From Rhizoctonia solani (lineage: Eukaryota; Basidiomycota; Agaricomycetes; Cantharellales; Ceratobasidiaceae): 64,000 nucleotides of DNA. Location of the stretch: contig NC_057371.1 of the NCBI RefSeq assembly GCF_016906535.1, positions 1,922,001 through 1,986,000 of the forward strand, written 5' to 3'. This document shows, one piece after another, positions 11,121 through 22,359 of the stretch. The translations under genes were made by a program, and so were the position numbers. Below the pieces are notes generated by a model, which was not told where the DNA came from, made no database searches, and worked only from the letters and a program-made list of their open reading frames with translations. Position 1 is the stretch's first letter, and the number at the start of each line of letters is the position of its first letter.

Positions 11121-14100
11121 ACACTAATGGGAACAGTGTATCAGAGGGAAATAATGAACATTTAGATAGCTTGGAAATCTTTTCTGTAAATAATATATCT
11201 CCTTTAAATATATATTTTCAAGCATCTTGCGTTCAACAAGTTCCCAACCCTAAGGTTACCAAGAAAATGAAGCCCTTCTTTGGATGGGCTATGATTGATT
11301 CAGGTGCATCATCTTGCTTTATACACAAGGACTTGATCAAACAATATGGTATACCTACTACAAAAAAGTCTGTACCACGTTGCCTTAAAGTGATTGATGG
11401 AAGAGACATTAGTTCTGGTTTGGTAGATTCAGAATGTATATTTACTTTAGAATTAGGTAGTCATAAAGAGGTTCTGAAATGTAACGTAGCTGATATAGGT
11501 AAACATAGCATAGTCCTTGGAATGTCCTGGCTCAAGTTACACAACCCTACTATAGACTGGCCTAATAAGCGTATTACTTTTAATTCTCAATATTGTAACA
11601 ACACTTGTCTTTCTGTTTCCAATTCTATCCTGGGAAATGTTGGTGGGACTTCTAACCACCTTGAAGGCATACCAGAAGACTTAGGAGGTGTTGAGGTAAT
11701 TGAACCTCTTGAAGGCATCCCTAGGGAAACTGGAGGTACTGTGGATTCTCCACTTGAAAGTATCCCAGTAGAACTGCGCAATTTTGCAGAGGTATTTTCT
11801 GAGGACATGAAGGTGATGGAACTGCCGCCGCACCGTCCTTTTGATTTAGGGATTGATTTAATCGATCCTGATAAACCTGTTAAGGCTATGGTATACCCCT
11901 TGAAGGCATCTGATGATGAGGAACTTAGAAAACTCCTTAAAGAACAATTGGACAAAGGATTGATTTGCCCATCCAAGTCCAAATATGGTTCCCCAGTTCA
12001 CTTTGTCAACAAGAAAAATGGGAAAAGGCGTATGGTTGTGGATTATAGATCCCTAAATGCAAATACAGTCAAGAATGCGTACCCTCTACCTCTAATACAA
12101 TCTCTCATTGAGAAACTAAGGGGCGCAAAATACTTTTCCACCATTGACCTGAGATCTGGATATAACTTGGTCCGGATAAAGGAAGGTGATGAATGGAAGA
12201 CTGCATTTAAAACCAAATATGGCCTGTTTGAATACCTAGTCATGCCCTTTGGGTTATGCAACGCTCCTGCTGCATTTCAGCACTTCATGAATGAGATATT
12301 TAGGGACATATTGGACGTCTATGTAGTAGTATATCTAGACAACATCCTAATATTCTCAGAAAGCAGGGAATTACACACAAAACATCTCCAAGAGGTACTG
12401 AAAAGGCCGCAAGACAATGCATGCTACTGTAACCTGGAGAAGTGTAATTTCTATGCGTCTGAAGTAGATTACCTTGGTGTCATTGCCAATGGTGAAGGAG
12501 TGAAAGCAGATCCCAAGAAAATCACTCAAGCGGTTGATTGGGCAACACCGCGCTCTGTCAAAGGGGTTCAAGAGTTTTTGGGCTTTATAAATTTCTATAG
12601 ACGCTTCATACATAACTTCTCAAAATTGGCACAACCCTTATACCAACTACTCCAAAAGAATATACCTTGGGAGTGGGGTGAACGCCAAGAAGTGTCTTTT
12701 AAAGCGCTTAAACAGGCTCTAATTGAATCCCCTGTCTTAATCCAACCCAATCCATACAAGGAGTTTTTCCTTGAGTGTGACGCCTCTGATTTTGCAACGG
12801 GCGCTGCCCTTAATCAAAAGGGCAGTGATGATAAATTACACCCGGTTGCATTCCTATCAAAATCCCTAGCACCTGCTGAAAGAAACTATGATATCTTTGA
12901 TAAAGAGTTACTAGCAGTAGTAAGGGCTTTAAAGGAATGGCGTCACCTGCTGGAAGGAACAGTAATCCCTGTCAAAATACTGACAGACCATAAAAATCTG
13001 GAGTACTTCCAGACAAAAAGGGACCTGAACCAAAGGCAGTTAAGGTGGATGGGATTTTTGGCAGATTACAACTATAGGATTGTGTATAGGCCGGGCGCAC
13101 AGAATAGAAAAGCAGATATTCTCTCTTGCCGTGAAGACCACAAGTCTGCGGTTAAAGAGGGGGTGAAACCCCTGTGCTCATAAGCCCAGAGCTTTTTATT
13201 GCAGCTATTCAAACAGATAGTGACCTTAATGATCTAATAAGGGACGCTCTGCATGATGATAAAGCTGTATACAAAATCCTCAAATCCTTGGAAGAGGACA
13301 TACCTGTTAAAGGATGGAAACTTGATAATGGCTTACTCTACTATCATGACCGGATTTATGTCCCTAATGAGCCAGAAATCAGGAAAGCCATCTTAGAAAG
13401 CAGGCATGATAACCCTTCCACTGGGCACCCAGGACAGTTCAGAACCCTAGACCTCCTTTCAAGGGATTACTACTGGTCAGGGATGAAACAATCTGTAACA
13501 AAATATGTCCAAGCATGCGATTCATGCATACGTAGCAAACACTCCAACCGGGCTCCTGAAGGTCTCCTTCAAAACATAGATTTACCCAATAAGCCCTGGG
13601 AGGAAATAACGTATGAGTTGATTGTAGGACTCCCCACCTCAGAAGGATATGATGCAATATTAACAGTAGTGGACCAATTATCCAAAATGGTTCACTTTAT
13701 ACCAACGCACTCTGATGCTACTGCTGTTGATGTTGCAAACCTCTTTGTATCCTTTGTGTGGAAGTTACATGGGTTACCCAGGAAAACCATTCTGGACTGA
13801 GGCCCCCAATTTAATGCAAAATTCCTGAGACAAGTCTACAAGCGGTTGGGGATAGAACCACATTTCTCCACTGCATACAGACCACAAGTTGATGGACAAA
13901 GTGAACGCTTAAACCAGTTTGTGGAAATTTACCTACGCCACTACATCAACTATAGACAAACAGACTGGGTTGCATCACTACCACTTGCAGAATTTGCATA
14001 CAATAATGGGAAACACTCAGGCTCCAAACACTCTCCCTTCTACATGTGCTATGGTTATAATCCAGACTTCACAGTTGGAAACACCAAGGAAAGCCATGTG

Positions 14101-14661
14101 CCCCAAGCCAACAACCTAGCAGACTTCCTGAAAGAAATCCAAACTGAAGCAAAAGCTGCTTTAGAAATTGCTGCAAGACAAAATGCGCAATACTATGATT
14201 TAAACAGAAGGGAAGCAACCAAGCTGGAAGTTGGTGATAAAGTTTATTTGAGTAGTGCCAACATCAAAACTTCAAGGCCTTCCCATAAGCTAGAACATAA
14301 GCAATTGGGGCCCTACAAGGTCTTGGAGAAAATTGGCAGGAACTCTTATAAACTGGATCTCCCTAAATCCATGAAAGTCCATCCTGTCTTCAACATTGCC
14401 CTATTACACAAAAAGCCAGTAGACAAGTATGACCGTGATCCAGTCCCACTCCCCCCAGTTGTCACAGCTGATGGAGAAGAGGAATATACTGTTGAAAGGA
14501 TCCTAGACTCCAAGAAAGTGGGTCAACAAGTCAAATACTTGGTTAAATGGAAAGGGTATGGACCAGAGGATAACACATGGGAGCCCAAGGCCCACTTAGC
14601 CAATGCCCCTGAAAAATTGGCTAAGTTTCACCGTGAACATCCAGAGGCAGCTGGACCTTAA
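11099..14661 (+). pseudogene. pol: E3 Pol, inactivated by active-site change, frameshift and nonsense codon
   Basis: Open in the -1 frame from 11099. Protease (DSGASSCF), RT, RNase H (ECDASDFATGAAL), integrase and chromodomain (EYTVERILDSK...WKGYGPEDNTWEP). Three lesions are visible. The RT motif reads YLDN instead of YLDD (G to A). The frame is lost near 13165 in a C run between RNase H and integrase. A TGA at 13798-13800 replaces the Arg of LDRGPQF, consistent with CGA to TGA. Stop TAA at 14659-14661 abuts the polypurine tract. Confidence 0.9.
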
Positions 14662-14672
14662 CGGGGGGGAAG

Positions 14673-15208
14673 TGTCATGCCCTAGAGGCGTGACCACCTT
14701 AAAATCCACTAAGTCGAAGAAATAGTGAATATATGCGCTATTTTCATGAAGATTTATGGATATATGCACCTTTATGCTATTTAGGCGCTGAGTGCTTATT
14801 ATGTAATCTCATCACATGACCTTTAGTCATGTGATCTTGTTTTCTTATCTCTGGTCATGTGACCTTATCTTTGTTATGATGTTTGTACTTGTAATTACTC
14901 TTCCCCTTCTCTGTGAATATATAAGGAGGGTTCTGAGAGCCTTAAGCCTCAGAACTTGACCTCTTATCCCCATCCAACACTACTACCCTAAGACATACAT
15001 TTAAGAGTATTGCCTGAGAGCATACCAGTCCCTGTCAAAGGTCCTTTGCCCAGCTATCTTTATAGCATAGTGCACACTTACTGTATTGGTCTTGTCCAAC
15101 CCCTTATCTGGCAGTTGCCTTGAGCTCTGTTAGATCCTACTAGCTGATAAGTCCTATATTAGGCAATAGCTTGTTAGGTTTACCCTGTGGTAGTTGTTGG
15201 CTCTGACA
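14673..15208 (+). repeat. E3 3' LTR
   Basis: 536 bp, TGTCATGCCC...GGCTCTGACA, preceded by CGGGGGGGAAG. Carries three CACATG/CATGTG boxes (about 14815-14870), TATATAAG at 14918-14925 and the predicted R start AGAACTTGACCT at 14951. Two further copies of this LTR in the window are solo and inverted (15979-16516 and 34791-35329). Confidence 0.93.
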
Positions 15209-15209
15209 G

Positions 15210-15938
15210 TGGGGTCTTCACCTCAGCAACATTGACACAACTACCCCATTGCTGTCCAATGCTGCGTTGTTGTCTAAGGCCCCCACGACTCCAAAACCCC
15301 CAACGCATTCATCAACCGGCCCGGCCCCCTTTCCAATGCTGAAGCTTTGGCTGAATAAAGCCAAGGCCTCTTTGCCAAGCAAGGCAGCAAGTGATGTTGC
15401 AACTAACAGCCGTCCTTCATTCAAGACGCCGGTGAAGCTTGAAGCGGGACCATCAAACAAGCGCAAGGCCCCCAGCTCTACTCAAGCCAATAGAGATGAC
15501 CGCAGCAAGAAAGCTACATTGGAGCCAAAGCCAATAGGTTGGCGCGTCAAGCCCAAGGCCTTGTCAAGCAACAACATTATTGACCTCATATTGGACAACA
15601 ATGGTGAGTTCATAAGCAATTATCTCAAGCGGCAAGAAGAAGGAAACTTCAAGACCATTGCGTACATGCAATTGGGTTGGAAGGTTCAACAGCTTGAGAA
15701 ACAGCTGGCCAAAGCTCACCAGAGGATCCGCAAACTTGAGCTGAAGCTTATTGAACACAAGCTCAACAAGAGGGTTCAAGAGCGTGTCAAAGAAGCCCTT
15801 GCTCAATGCGCGCAACCGCCAGCCACTCCTGCTAGCTCAGTACCAATGCAATATTTTGCGACTTCTGGTTGCAAAGACACGCATGGTACCATCAATGATC
15901 TTGAAGGTTTTGATCCTTTGCACCCATTCAACAAATGA
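15210..15938 (+). pseudogene. 5'-truncated ORF of unknown function, coiled coil
   Basis: The reading frame is open from the E3 LTR edge to a TGA at 15936-15938, with no ATG near the start, so the 5' part appears to have been cut off by E3; the missing half should lie left of the window. The protein has a Pro/Ser/Lys-rich N-terminal half and a charged heptad-like helix (QLEKQLAKAHQRIRKLELKL) in the C-terminal half. I do not recognise the family. It lacks transposase, RT or gag motifs. It could be a host gene fragment or part of another mobile element. Confidence 0.45.
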
Positions 15939-15978
15939 CTGTTTATCTGTTTGTATTGCTGTCTTTACGTGTCTTAAA

Positions 15979-16516
15979 TGTCAGAGCCAACAACTACCAC
16001 AGGGTAAAGCCCAACAAGCTATTGCCTAATATAGGACTTATCAGCTAGTGGGATCTAACAATGCTCTAAGGCAATTGCCAGATGAGGGGTTGGACAAGAC
16101 CAATTGAGTAAGAGTGCACTATGCTATAAGGATAGCTGGGCAAAGGACCTTTGACAGTGACTGGTATGCTCTCAGGCAATACTCTTAAATGTATGTCTTA
16201 GGGTAGTAGGTGTTGGAAGGGATAAGAGGTCAAGTTCTGAGGCTTAAGGCTCTCAGAACCCTCCTTATATATTCACAGAGAAGGGGAAGAGTAATTACAA
16301 GTACAAACATCATAACAAAGATAAGGTCACATGACCAGAGATAAGAAAACAAGATCACATGACTAAAGGTCATGTGATGAGATTACATAATAAGCGCTCA
16401 GCGCCTAAATAGCATAAAGATGCATATATCCATAAATCTTCATGAAAATAGCGCATATATTCACTATTTCTTCGACTTAGTGGATTTTAAGGTGGTCACG
16501 CCTCTAGGGCATGACA
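15979..16516 (-). repeat. Solo LTR of the E3 family, inverted
   Basis: 538 bp, the reverse complement of the E3 LTR with scattered substitutions. It is flanked by a perfect 5-bp duplication TTAAA (15974-15978 and 16517-16521), which shows an independent insertion followed by LTR-LTR recombination. Confidence 0.93.
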
Positions 16517-16644
16517 TTAAACAGCAATGTATATATTTGTATAGATGCGTCAAAAAACATGTTCATTGTTCAGTCAAAATTCAAGCCGTGATCCACATAG
16601 AAATCTTGAACGTGATCAGTCTGTAGTGTGCAAATAAACAACTC

Positions 16645-17283
16645 TCAATTGCTCATACGCCGCCCCTGTCCGTTGCCCCAGATTGGCATATATACGCTTT
16701 GTATCTGGTTAACTTTGACTCTCTCAGTTTGAACATTATGCATCCAAAAACAAACTTCTATGAGTTGAGAGCGGCCTATAGCATTGTGAGCGTTGAGCAG
16801 CATATAGAGTTGAGAATAACACCCTTGGATTGCACACATCCCCCACTCAACAGCTTGACGTGCAGTGGTAACTTCTTGGGACTCTTGATCTTGCTCTCTG
16901 GTTCTGCGGACGTTGATCTTGAGCGGCACTTTAATCTTTTGGGCTTCTCCTACACCAAGGCAAGGGAACGCGCTGTCAGCAATGAGGAAACGGCTGTTGG
17001 GCGTCCTGTGTCTTAGTAAGTTGTATATTGGCTGAGCCACGTTTGAGTTGTGCCAACTACCGGGCGCGTTCATCACAGCAACCATGATTGTGCCTTGAAT
17101 TCATAGTAGTGTAATACTTGCTCAATATATGCACGTGTTTTATTAATAATATACAAGCTTACCGTCAGGCAAAAAGACTATGACATTACTAATGACATGT
17201 TTATGTAGCCAGCCATTGTAGTTTGCATTTTGCTTGTTATGGTCACCGCTTGCTTGGAGCGGAAGATTTAAGCCGTCCATGAA
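16645..17283 (-). pseudogene. PIF/Harbinger-type (DDE_Tnp_4) transposase, 3' part
   Basis: C-terminal part of the transposase gene whose 5' part is at 37337-37986; the two are separated by E4. Readable motifs are the first catalytic Asp (MDGLNLPLQ, at the junction), the second (FLIADSAFP) and Glu (AVEWGMCAIQ), the DDE triad of the family. An intron at 17094-17162 (GTAAGC...TTCAAG, 69 bp) splices DG to TIM and restores the family motif. Stop at 16645. A cut-and-paste DNA transposase by family; this copy cannot be expressed whole. Confidence 0.8.
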
Positions 17284-17845
17284 TGTTGTGCACCACTGTA
17301 AGGTGGGCACATGCTGGTGGAGTTGGGCGCTTAAGGCTGTACTACTACAAGCAACACGTACGTGATCTAACTAATAAGGCTATACTACTTCCGCTTGAGG
17401 CGGACTACTACTACTAACTAATGCAAGGGGGCCTTAGGCCTGGAGGTGTGGTGAGTTAAGGGGGTGGTGAGCGTCTAAGTACTACTGGGGGCCTGTTACT
17501 TAGCTGGCTGACTAATCCTCCTCAATGAATATGAGACAAGGTAAAATCAACTTGGGATCTCCAAGCAATTTTCCTGCTGTTTATATAGACAAAAGGGAAA
17601 GTATATACATGGTCTGTGCGTGAGATAAGGAAGCGTCCATGTGAAAAGAGAAGCCTGCTGCGGGCTGCGCAGAAGCGTGGATTTCTCCTAAGCGCCCTTG
17701 GCACGGCATCTTGGCGCGGCATCTTGGCATAGTAAGCGCCAAGATCACGTGATTGAAAAAACAAAAGATATTGAGTCCGTAAAAAATACTAAAAATAATA
17801 GAAAAATTGTGCAATTCTAATGGTATAAGTTAGGAGGTTATAACA
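17284..17845 (-). repeat. E4 3' LTR
   Basis: 562 bp. Differs from the 36775-37336 copy at about five positions, all at CpG sites (for example TG/CG at 17286-17287). R start AAGTTGATTTTAC (minus strand) is at 17541-17553. Confidence 0.93.
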
Positions 17846-17856
17846 TTGCCCCCCCC

Positions 17857-18252
17857 TTAAAGGCTCTTGGCGGAGTCACAAGCCTTTTTCAGTTGTGACT
17901 TGTTGAAGCAACGGATTTCCTCTTGACTGTGTTCCAGTAGTTCCTCTGGTTCCCAAGAGTTGTCTTCTGGCCTGTACCCTTTCCATTTGATTAGGTAGAA
18001 CCACTTTCCTTGTTGCCTCTTGGAATCTATGATTTGTTCCACCTTGTATTCTTCCTCTCCTCCTATTGTTTCAGGAGGGGGGCGTTCCAGGAATGGCTGG
18101 TTTGGTGATTTGTGGCTTTTGGAAAGTAGTCCTACGTAAAAAACATCATGGATCTTCAGTGATTCAGGGAGCTTTAGGCGGTATGCGTGGCTTGAGATCT
18201 TCTTGGTGACTTCAAAAGGTCCTAGGCGCTTGGGGTCTAATTTGTTGGAGTT
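17857..18252 (-). pseudogene. pol: E4 Pol, C-terminal piece with chromodomain
   Basis: End of integrase plus the chromodomain (MEQIIDSKRQQ...KWKGYRPEDNSWEP), with stop TAA at 17857-17859 touching the polypurine tract. The piece ends where the solo LTR 18253-18814 was inserted and continues at 18820. The chromodomain would bind methylated histone tails and steer integration to heterochromatin, as known for chromoviruses. Confidence 0.85.
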
Positions 18253-18814
18253 TGTTACAACCTCCTTACATATACCATTAGAATCGGACGAATTTTCTAT
18301 TATTTTTAGTATTTTTTACGGACTTGATATCTCATGTTTTTCGATCACGTGATCTCGGCGCTTATTTTAAGCCGAGATGCCGCGCCGAGATGCCGTGCCA
18401 AGGGCGCTTAGGAGAAATCCACGCTTCTGCGCAGTCCGCAGCACGCTTCTCATTTGTCTGCTATACTTCTTTCTCTCACGCGCACAGACCATGTAGATAG
18501 TGTGCCTTGTCTATATATACAGCAGGGAAATTGCTTGGAAACACCAAGTCAATTTTACCTCGTCTCTTACTCATTAGAGAAGGTAGCCAGCCAGCTAAGT
18601 AGCCGGCCCCCAGTAGATCTCAGACGCTCACCACCCCCTTGACCCATCACACCTCCTAGGCCTCAGGCCCCTTTGTCGACAGTAGTTACAAGTAGAGCGC
18701 CTTAAGCGCAGATAGTATAGCCTTAGATCGTTGTCTTACATAAGCTATTGTAGTAGTACGGCCTCAAGCGCCCGCCCCCATTAGCGTGTACCCACATTAC
18801 CGTGGTGTACAACA
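18253..18814 (+). repeat. Solo LTR of the E1/E4/E5 family inside E4 pol
   Basis: 562 bp, TGTTACAACC...GTGTACAACA, opposite in orientation to E4, flanked by perfect GAGTT duplications (18248-18252 and 18815-18819). R start reads AAGTCAATTTTAC. Confidence 0.95.
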
Positions 18815-21260
18815 GAGTTGGATTGAATCTCCACATTCTTTGCGTCTAGCCATACTTTTTCCCCAATAGTGTATTCTGGGGTCGTGCCTTTTACTCCTGC
18901 CATTCTTTCCTTTGTCATTTGTAAAGCGGATTCTGCTTCCTTCCATTCCTGTGCAAGGGTGTCCACTACAAGGTCTGCTTCTGGGACGTTTGCTGGGACG
19001 TTGGATGGGTTCATTACCGGGTTTCTTCCATAAACTAGTTCAAAAGGGGTTTTCCCTGTGGCAGAATGCTTGGCGTTGTTATATGCATATTCAGCCAGCG
19101 GCAACCATGTGGCCCAATCTGAGTGATCTGCAGCCACATATGATCTGAGGTAGAACTCTATGAACTGGTTGACCCTTTCCATTTGACCATCTGATTCCAG
19201 GTGATAGGCCAATGAGAAGGCAGGCTTAATTCCAAGTTGTTGGTATAGTGCCCTGAGGAACTTCCTGGTGAACGTGGTACCTCTGTCAGAGACAGTTTTT
19301 ATGGGTAACCCATGTAACTTCCAGACGTGGTTGACAAATAAGTCCGCTAGACCCTTTGATGTGACCTTTTTTGAGGTGGGAATGAAATGGCCAAATTTTG
19401 AAAAGGAATTGATTACAACCAGTATGGCGTTGTGTCCCTGGGATTTGGGGAAACCTGTGATGAAGTCATAGGATATGGTGTGGAAGGGATAAGGGGGAAC
19501 TTCTAAGGGTTTCAGGGAGATAGCTGGGGCGTGCGCGCGTTGGTTGGCTTGACAAACTGGACAGCATTTGACCCATTCTTTAGCAGAGGATTTCATTCCG
19601 GGCCACCAATAGCTCCTGCTGATAAGTTCAAGCGTCCTTTGTTGGCCTGGATGTCCTGCCAGTGGGGAGTTGTGGAATTCCCTCAAGAGTTGTTCTTTCA
19701 GGGGTTCTGAGTCCGGAACCACCAGTTTCCCTTGGTACCATAGCAAATCTTCTTCCCAATCATAGTCCCTATAGGCCTTCCTAATTGAAGGGGGCGCGTT
19801 GTCTGCATCCTCAGTAAGGAACTTGATAATTGGTTCCAATGATGGATCTTCCTTGAGCTTGGCGCAAATATCCGTGACAATTTCTAATTCCTCTTCCGCT
19901 GTATTTGCAAAAACCTCTGGCGGTAGCATGACTTCTGGTTCTTGGGGGTTGTCAACATAGTCCAATCGTCTGGACAAGGCATCCGGCTTCCCTGATTGCT
20001 TCCCTGGGCAATAATGTATTTCAAAATTGAAATCGCTCAGGAATACACGCCATCTAGCATGCCGTTGATTGAATGTCCTTGCCTGCATCCAGTACTCAAG
20101 GTTGCAGTGGTCTGTAAATACCTGAACCGGCTTGTCCATAGCTTCCAGGAAAATACGCCATTCCTCCAAGGCCTTGATGATGGCCAGGAGTTCCTTGTCG
20201 TGAGTGTTGTAGTTTCCTTCTGCCCCTGAGAACGATTTGGACATATACGCAATTGGGTGTAGTTGGTTATCTGGACCCCGCTGACTAAGGATGGCTCCCA
20301 TGGCAACCCCTGAGGCGTCTGTCTCAAGGTAATAGGGGAGCCCTGGGTTGGAATGGATGAGAACCAGCAACTTGGTGACAAGAATCTTCAATTCCTGAAA
20401 TGCTGCTTCCTCTAGGTTGCCCCATGACCAGGGGTTTCCTTTCTGGTAAGGTTGTGAAGGGGGCGTGCTACTGAACTGAAATTGGGGATGAATTGGCGGA
20501 GGTAGTTGACAAATCCTAGGAAGGCTTGGACCTGCTTGACTGTTTTGGGGGTGGGCCATGACGTGACCGCCTCAATCTTCTTCTGATCCATGGAGAAGCC
20601 TGCCAGGGAAATGACAATACCCAAGTAATCCACCGTGGTGACATGGAAGTGGCACTTGGAGAGTTTACAGAACAACTGATTCCTCATTAACCGTGATAGG
20701 ACTTCCCTGACATGGGTTGGGTGGTCCTTAGGGTCCTCTGAGAAGATCAGGATGTCGTCCAAGTAGATAACCACAGTGACATCAATAAGGTCCCTAAACA
20801 GGTTGTTCATGAAGTGTTGGAAGGCGGCAGGGGCATTGGTAAGGCCAAAGGGCATCACCAGGTATTCAAATAGCCCGTACTTTGTTCTAAAAGCTGTCTT
20901 CCATTTGTCTCCTTCCTTAATCCGGACGTTGTTATAGCCCCAGCGTAGATCAAGCTTTGTGAATATTTTAGCATGTCTCAGCTTTGCCATGAGGTTGTCC
21001 TGTCTTGGGAGTGGGTATACATTTTTGTGGGTTACGTCATTGAGTTTCCAGTAATCCACAACCAGCCTAAGAGATCCGTCTGCTTTCTTAACAAACATGA
21101 CTGGGGCGCCAGTGGAAGAAGTGCTGGGGCGGATCTTGCCCGTTGCTAATTCTTTGTCAATGTGCTGCTTGAGCGCCTTGGATTCAGCATCAGTCATGCC
21201 ATATAAGGGTCCTGGGGATAGTTTGGCATCTGGGATAAGGTCTATGGATATATCATACTC
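18815..21260 (-). pseudogene. pol: E4 Pol, middle piece (RT-RNase H-integrase), frameshifted
   Basis: Continues pol between the solo LTR and E6. Contains RT (YLDD intact), RNase H (ETDASGVAMGAIL), the HHCC zinc domain and the integrase core (YDFITGFP; SDRGTTF). Near 20430 one base is missing in the codons for TPWSW, which splits RT from RNase H. The 5' end of the piece (EYDISIDL) continues at 33953 across E6. Confidence 0.87.
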
Positions 21261-21269
21261 TGTCCTAGA

Positions 21270-21840
21270 TGTTATAACCTCCTTGAATATACCATTAGAA
21301 TCGCACGTTTTTTCTATTATTTTTAGTATTTTTTACGGACTTCATATCTTTTGTTTTTCAATCACGTGATCTCGGCGCTTATAATGCCGAGATGCCGCGC
21401 CGAGATGCCGTGCCAAGGGCGCTTAGGAGAAATCCACGCTTCTGCACAGCCCGCAGCACGCTTCTCATTTGTCTTCTACACTTCTTTCTCTCACGCGCAC
21501 AGACCATGTAAATAGTGCGCTTTGTCTATATATACAGCAGGGAAATTGCTTGGAGACACCAAGTCGATTTTACCTTGTCTCATATCCATTGAGGAGGCAT
21601 CAGCCAGCTAAGTAGCCGGCCCCCAGTAGTCCTGCTAACGCACCATCCCCTTACTTCACTCACCACACCTCCAGGCCTAAGGCCCCCTCGCGTTATCAGT
21701 AGATAGTTAGTTGTTGCCATAAGCGACTTAGTTAGATAAGTAGTTAGCCTAGTTAGTTAGATTACATCAGCTAGTGTAGTAGTACGGCCACAAGCGCCCG
21801 CCTTCACCAGCGCGTATCCACCTTACAGTGGTTTACAACA
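21270..21840 (+). repeat. E5 5' LTR
   Basis: 571 bp, TGTTATAACC...GTTTACAACA, with E-box near 21364 and TATA box TATATATA followed by R start AAGTCGATTTTAC near 21562. Confidence 0.95.
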
Positions 21841-22359
21841 TTGTAAAATCGACTTTTGTAGGCTTTGATCAACAACGAGAAGGCTCCCAGTACTAGCACA
21901 AGGGAAAAAACCGTGATCGGGGCTACCTTGCGGAGTATAATAATCAAAAACTCCCCACCCCCACGTAGTACCGAATTGCTATAAGGCTGACAAGTCCTGA
22001 TCGCCCGCATACCACGTGTTTTGCCGGAACACAGCAGATAGCAACCTTAGACAGCTGATTCACCCGCTTGCTAAAAACCCGCTCATATCACGATCGCCAG
22101 ATCTGTTGATTTGTTGTAGGGATAGTCCAACGCTAGGTGTCTGACGCAAAGGTTTAGCGTTCACACTCTGCACAAAAACCGCCCATAAGTCCTGATATAG
22201 GCACCACTCCCCCACACCGTCTCCAATATTCCCTCCACACGCTCTGGCGCCCCTCATCCCTACTCCCGTCCTCCCAGTTGCTCCAGTTGCTGTTCAGTTC
22301 CATCCCATTCCCAACCACCCACTCGCAGCCCATCTCCCTCTTTGCGAGACCTGCCAAAA
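21841..22359 (+). promoter_or_regulatory. E5 primer-binding site and leader
   Basis: The PBS GTAAAATCGACTT (21843-21855) sits two bases after the LTR and is the exact complement of the R start in its own 5' LTR. The leader resembles that of E1 (similar TGTTGATTTGTTGTAGGGA stretch) and has no ORF before the gag ATG. Confidence 0.8.

Larger units (their letters stand above)
9196..15208 (+). mobile_element. E3: chromodomain Ty3/gypsy element, 5' LTR broken by E2
   Basis: Remnant 5' LTR, PBS, gag, pol, polypurine tract and complete 3' LTR. The 155-bp 5' LTR remnant (9196-9350) equals 15054-15208 of the 3' LTR; the rest of the 5' LTR must lie beyond E2, outside the window. The RT active site is mutated and pol has a frameshift and a nonsense codon, so the copy is dead. 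Confidence 0.92.

Noticed and set aside
16522..16644. Terminal inverted repeat of the Harbinger element
   Set aside because: I compared this side with 38000-38350 and found no convincing inverted match, so element ends are not annotated.
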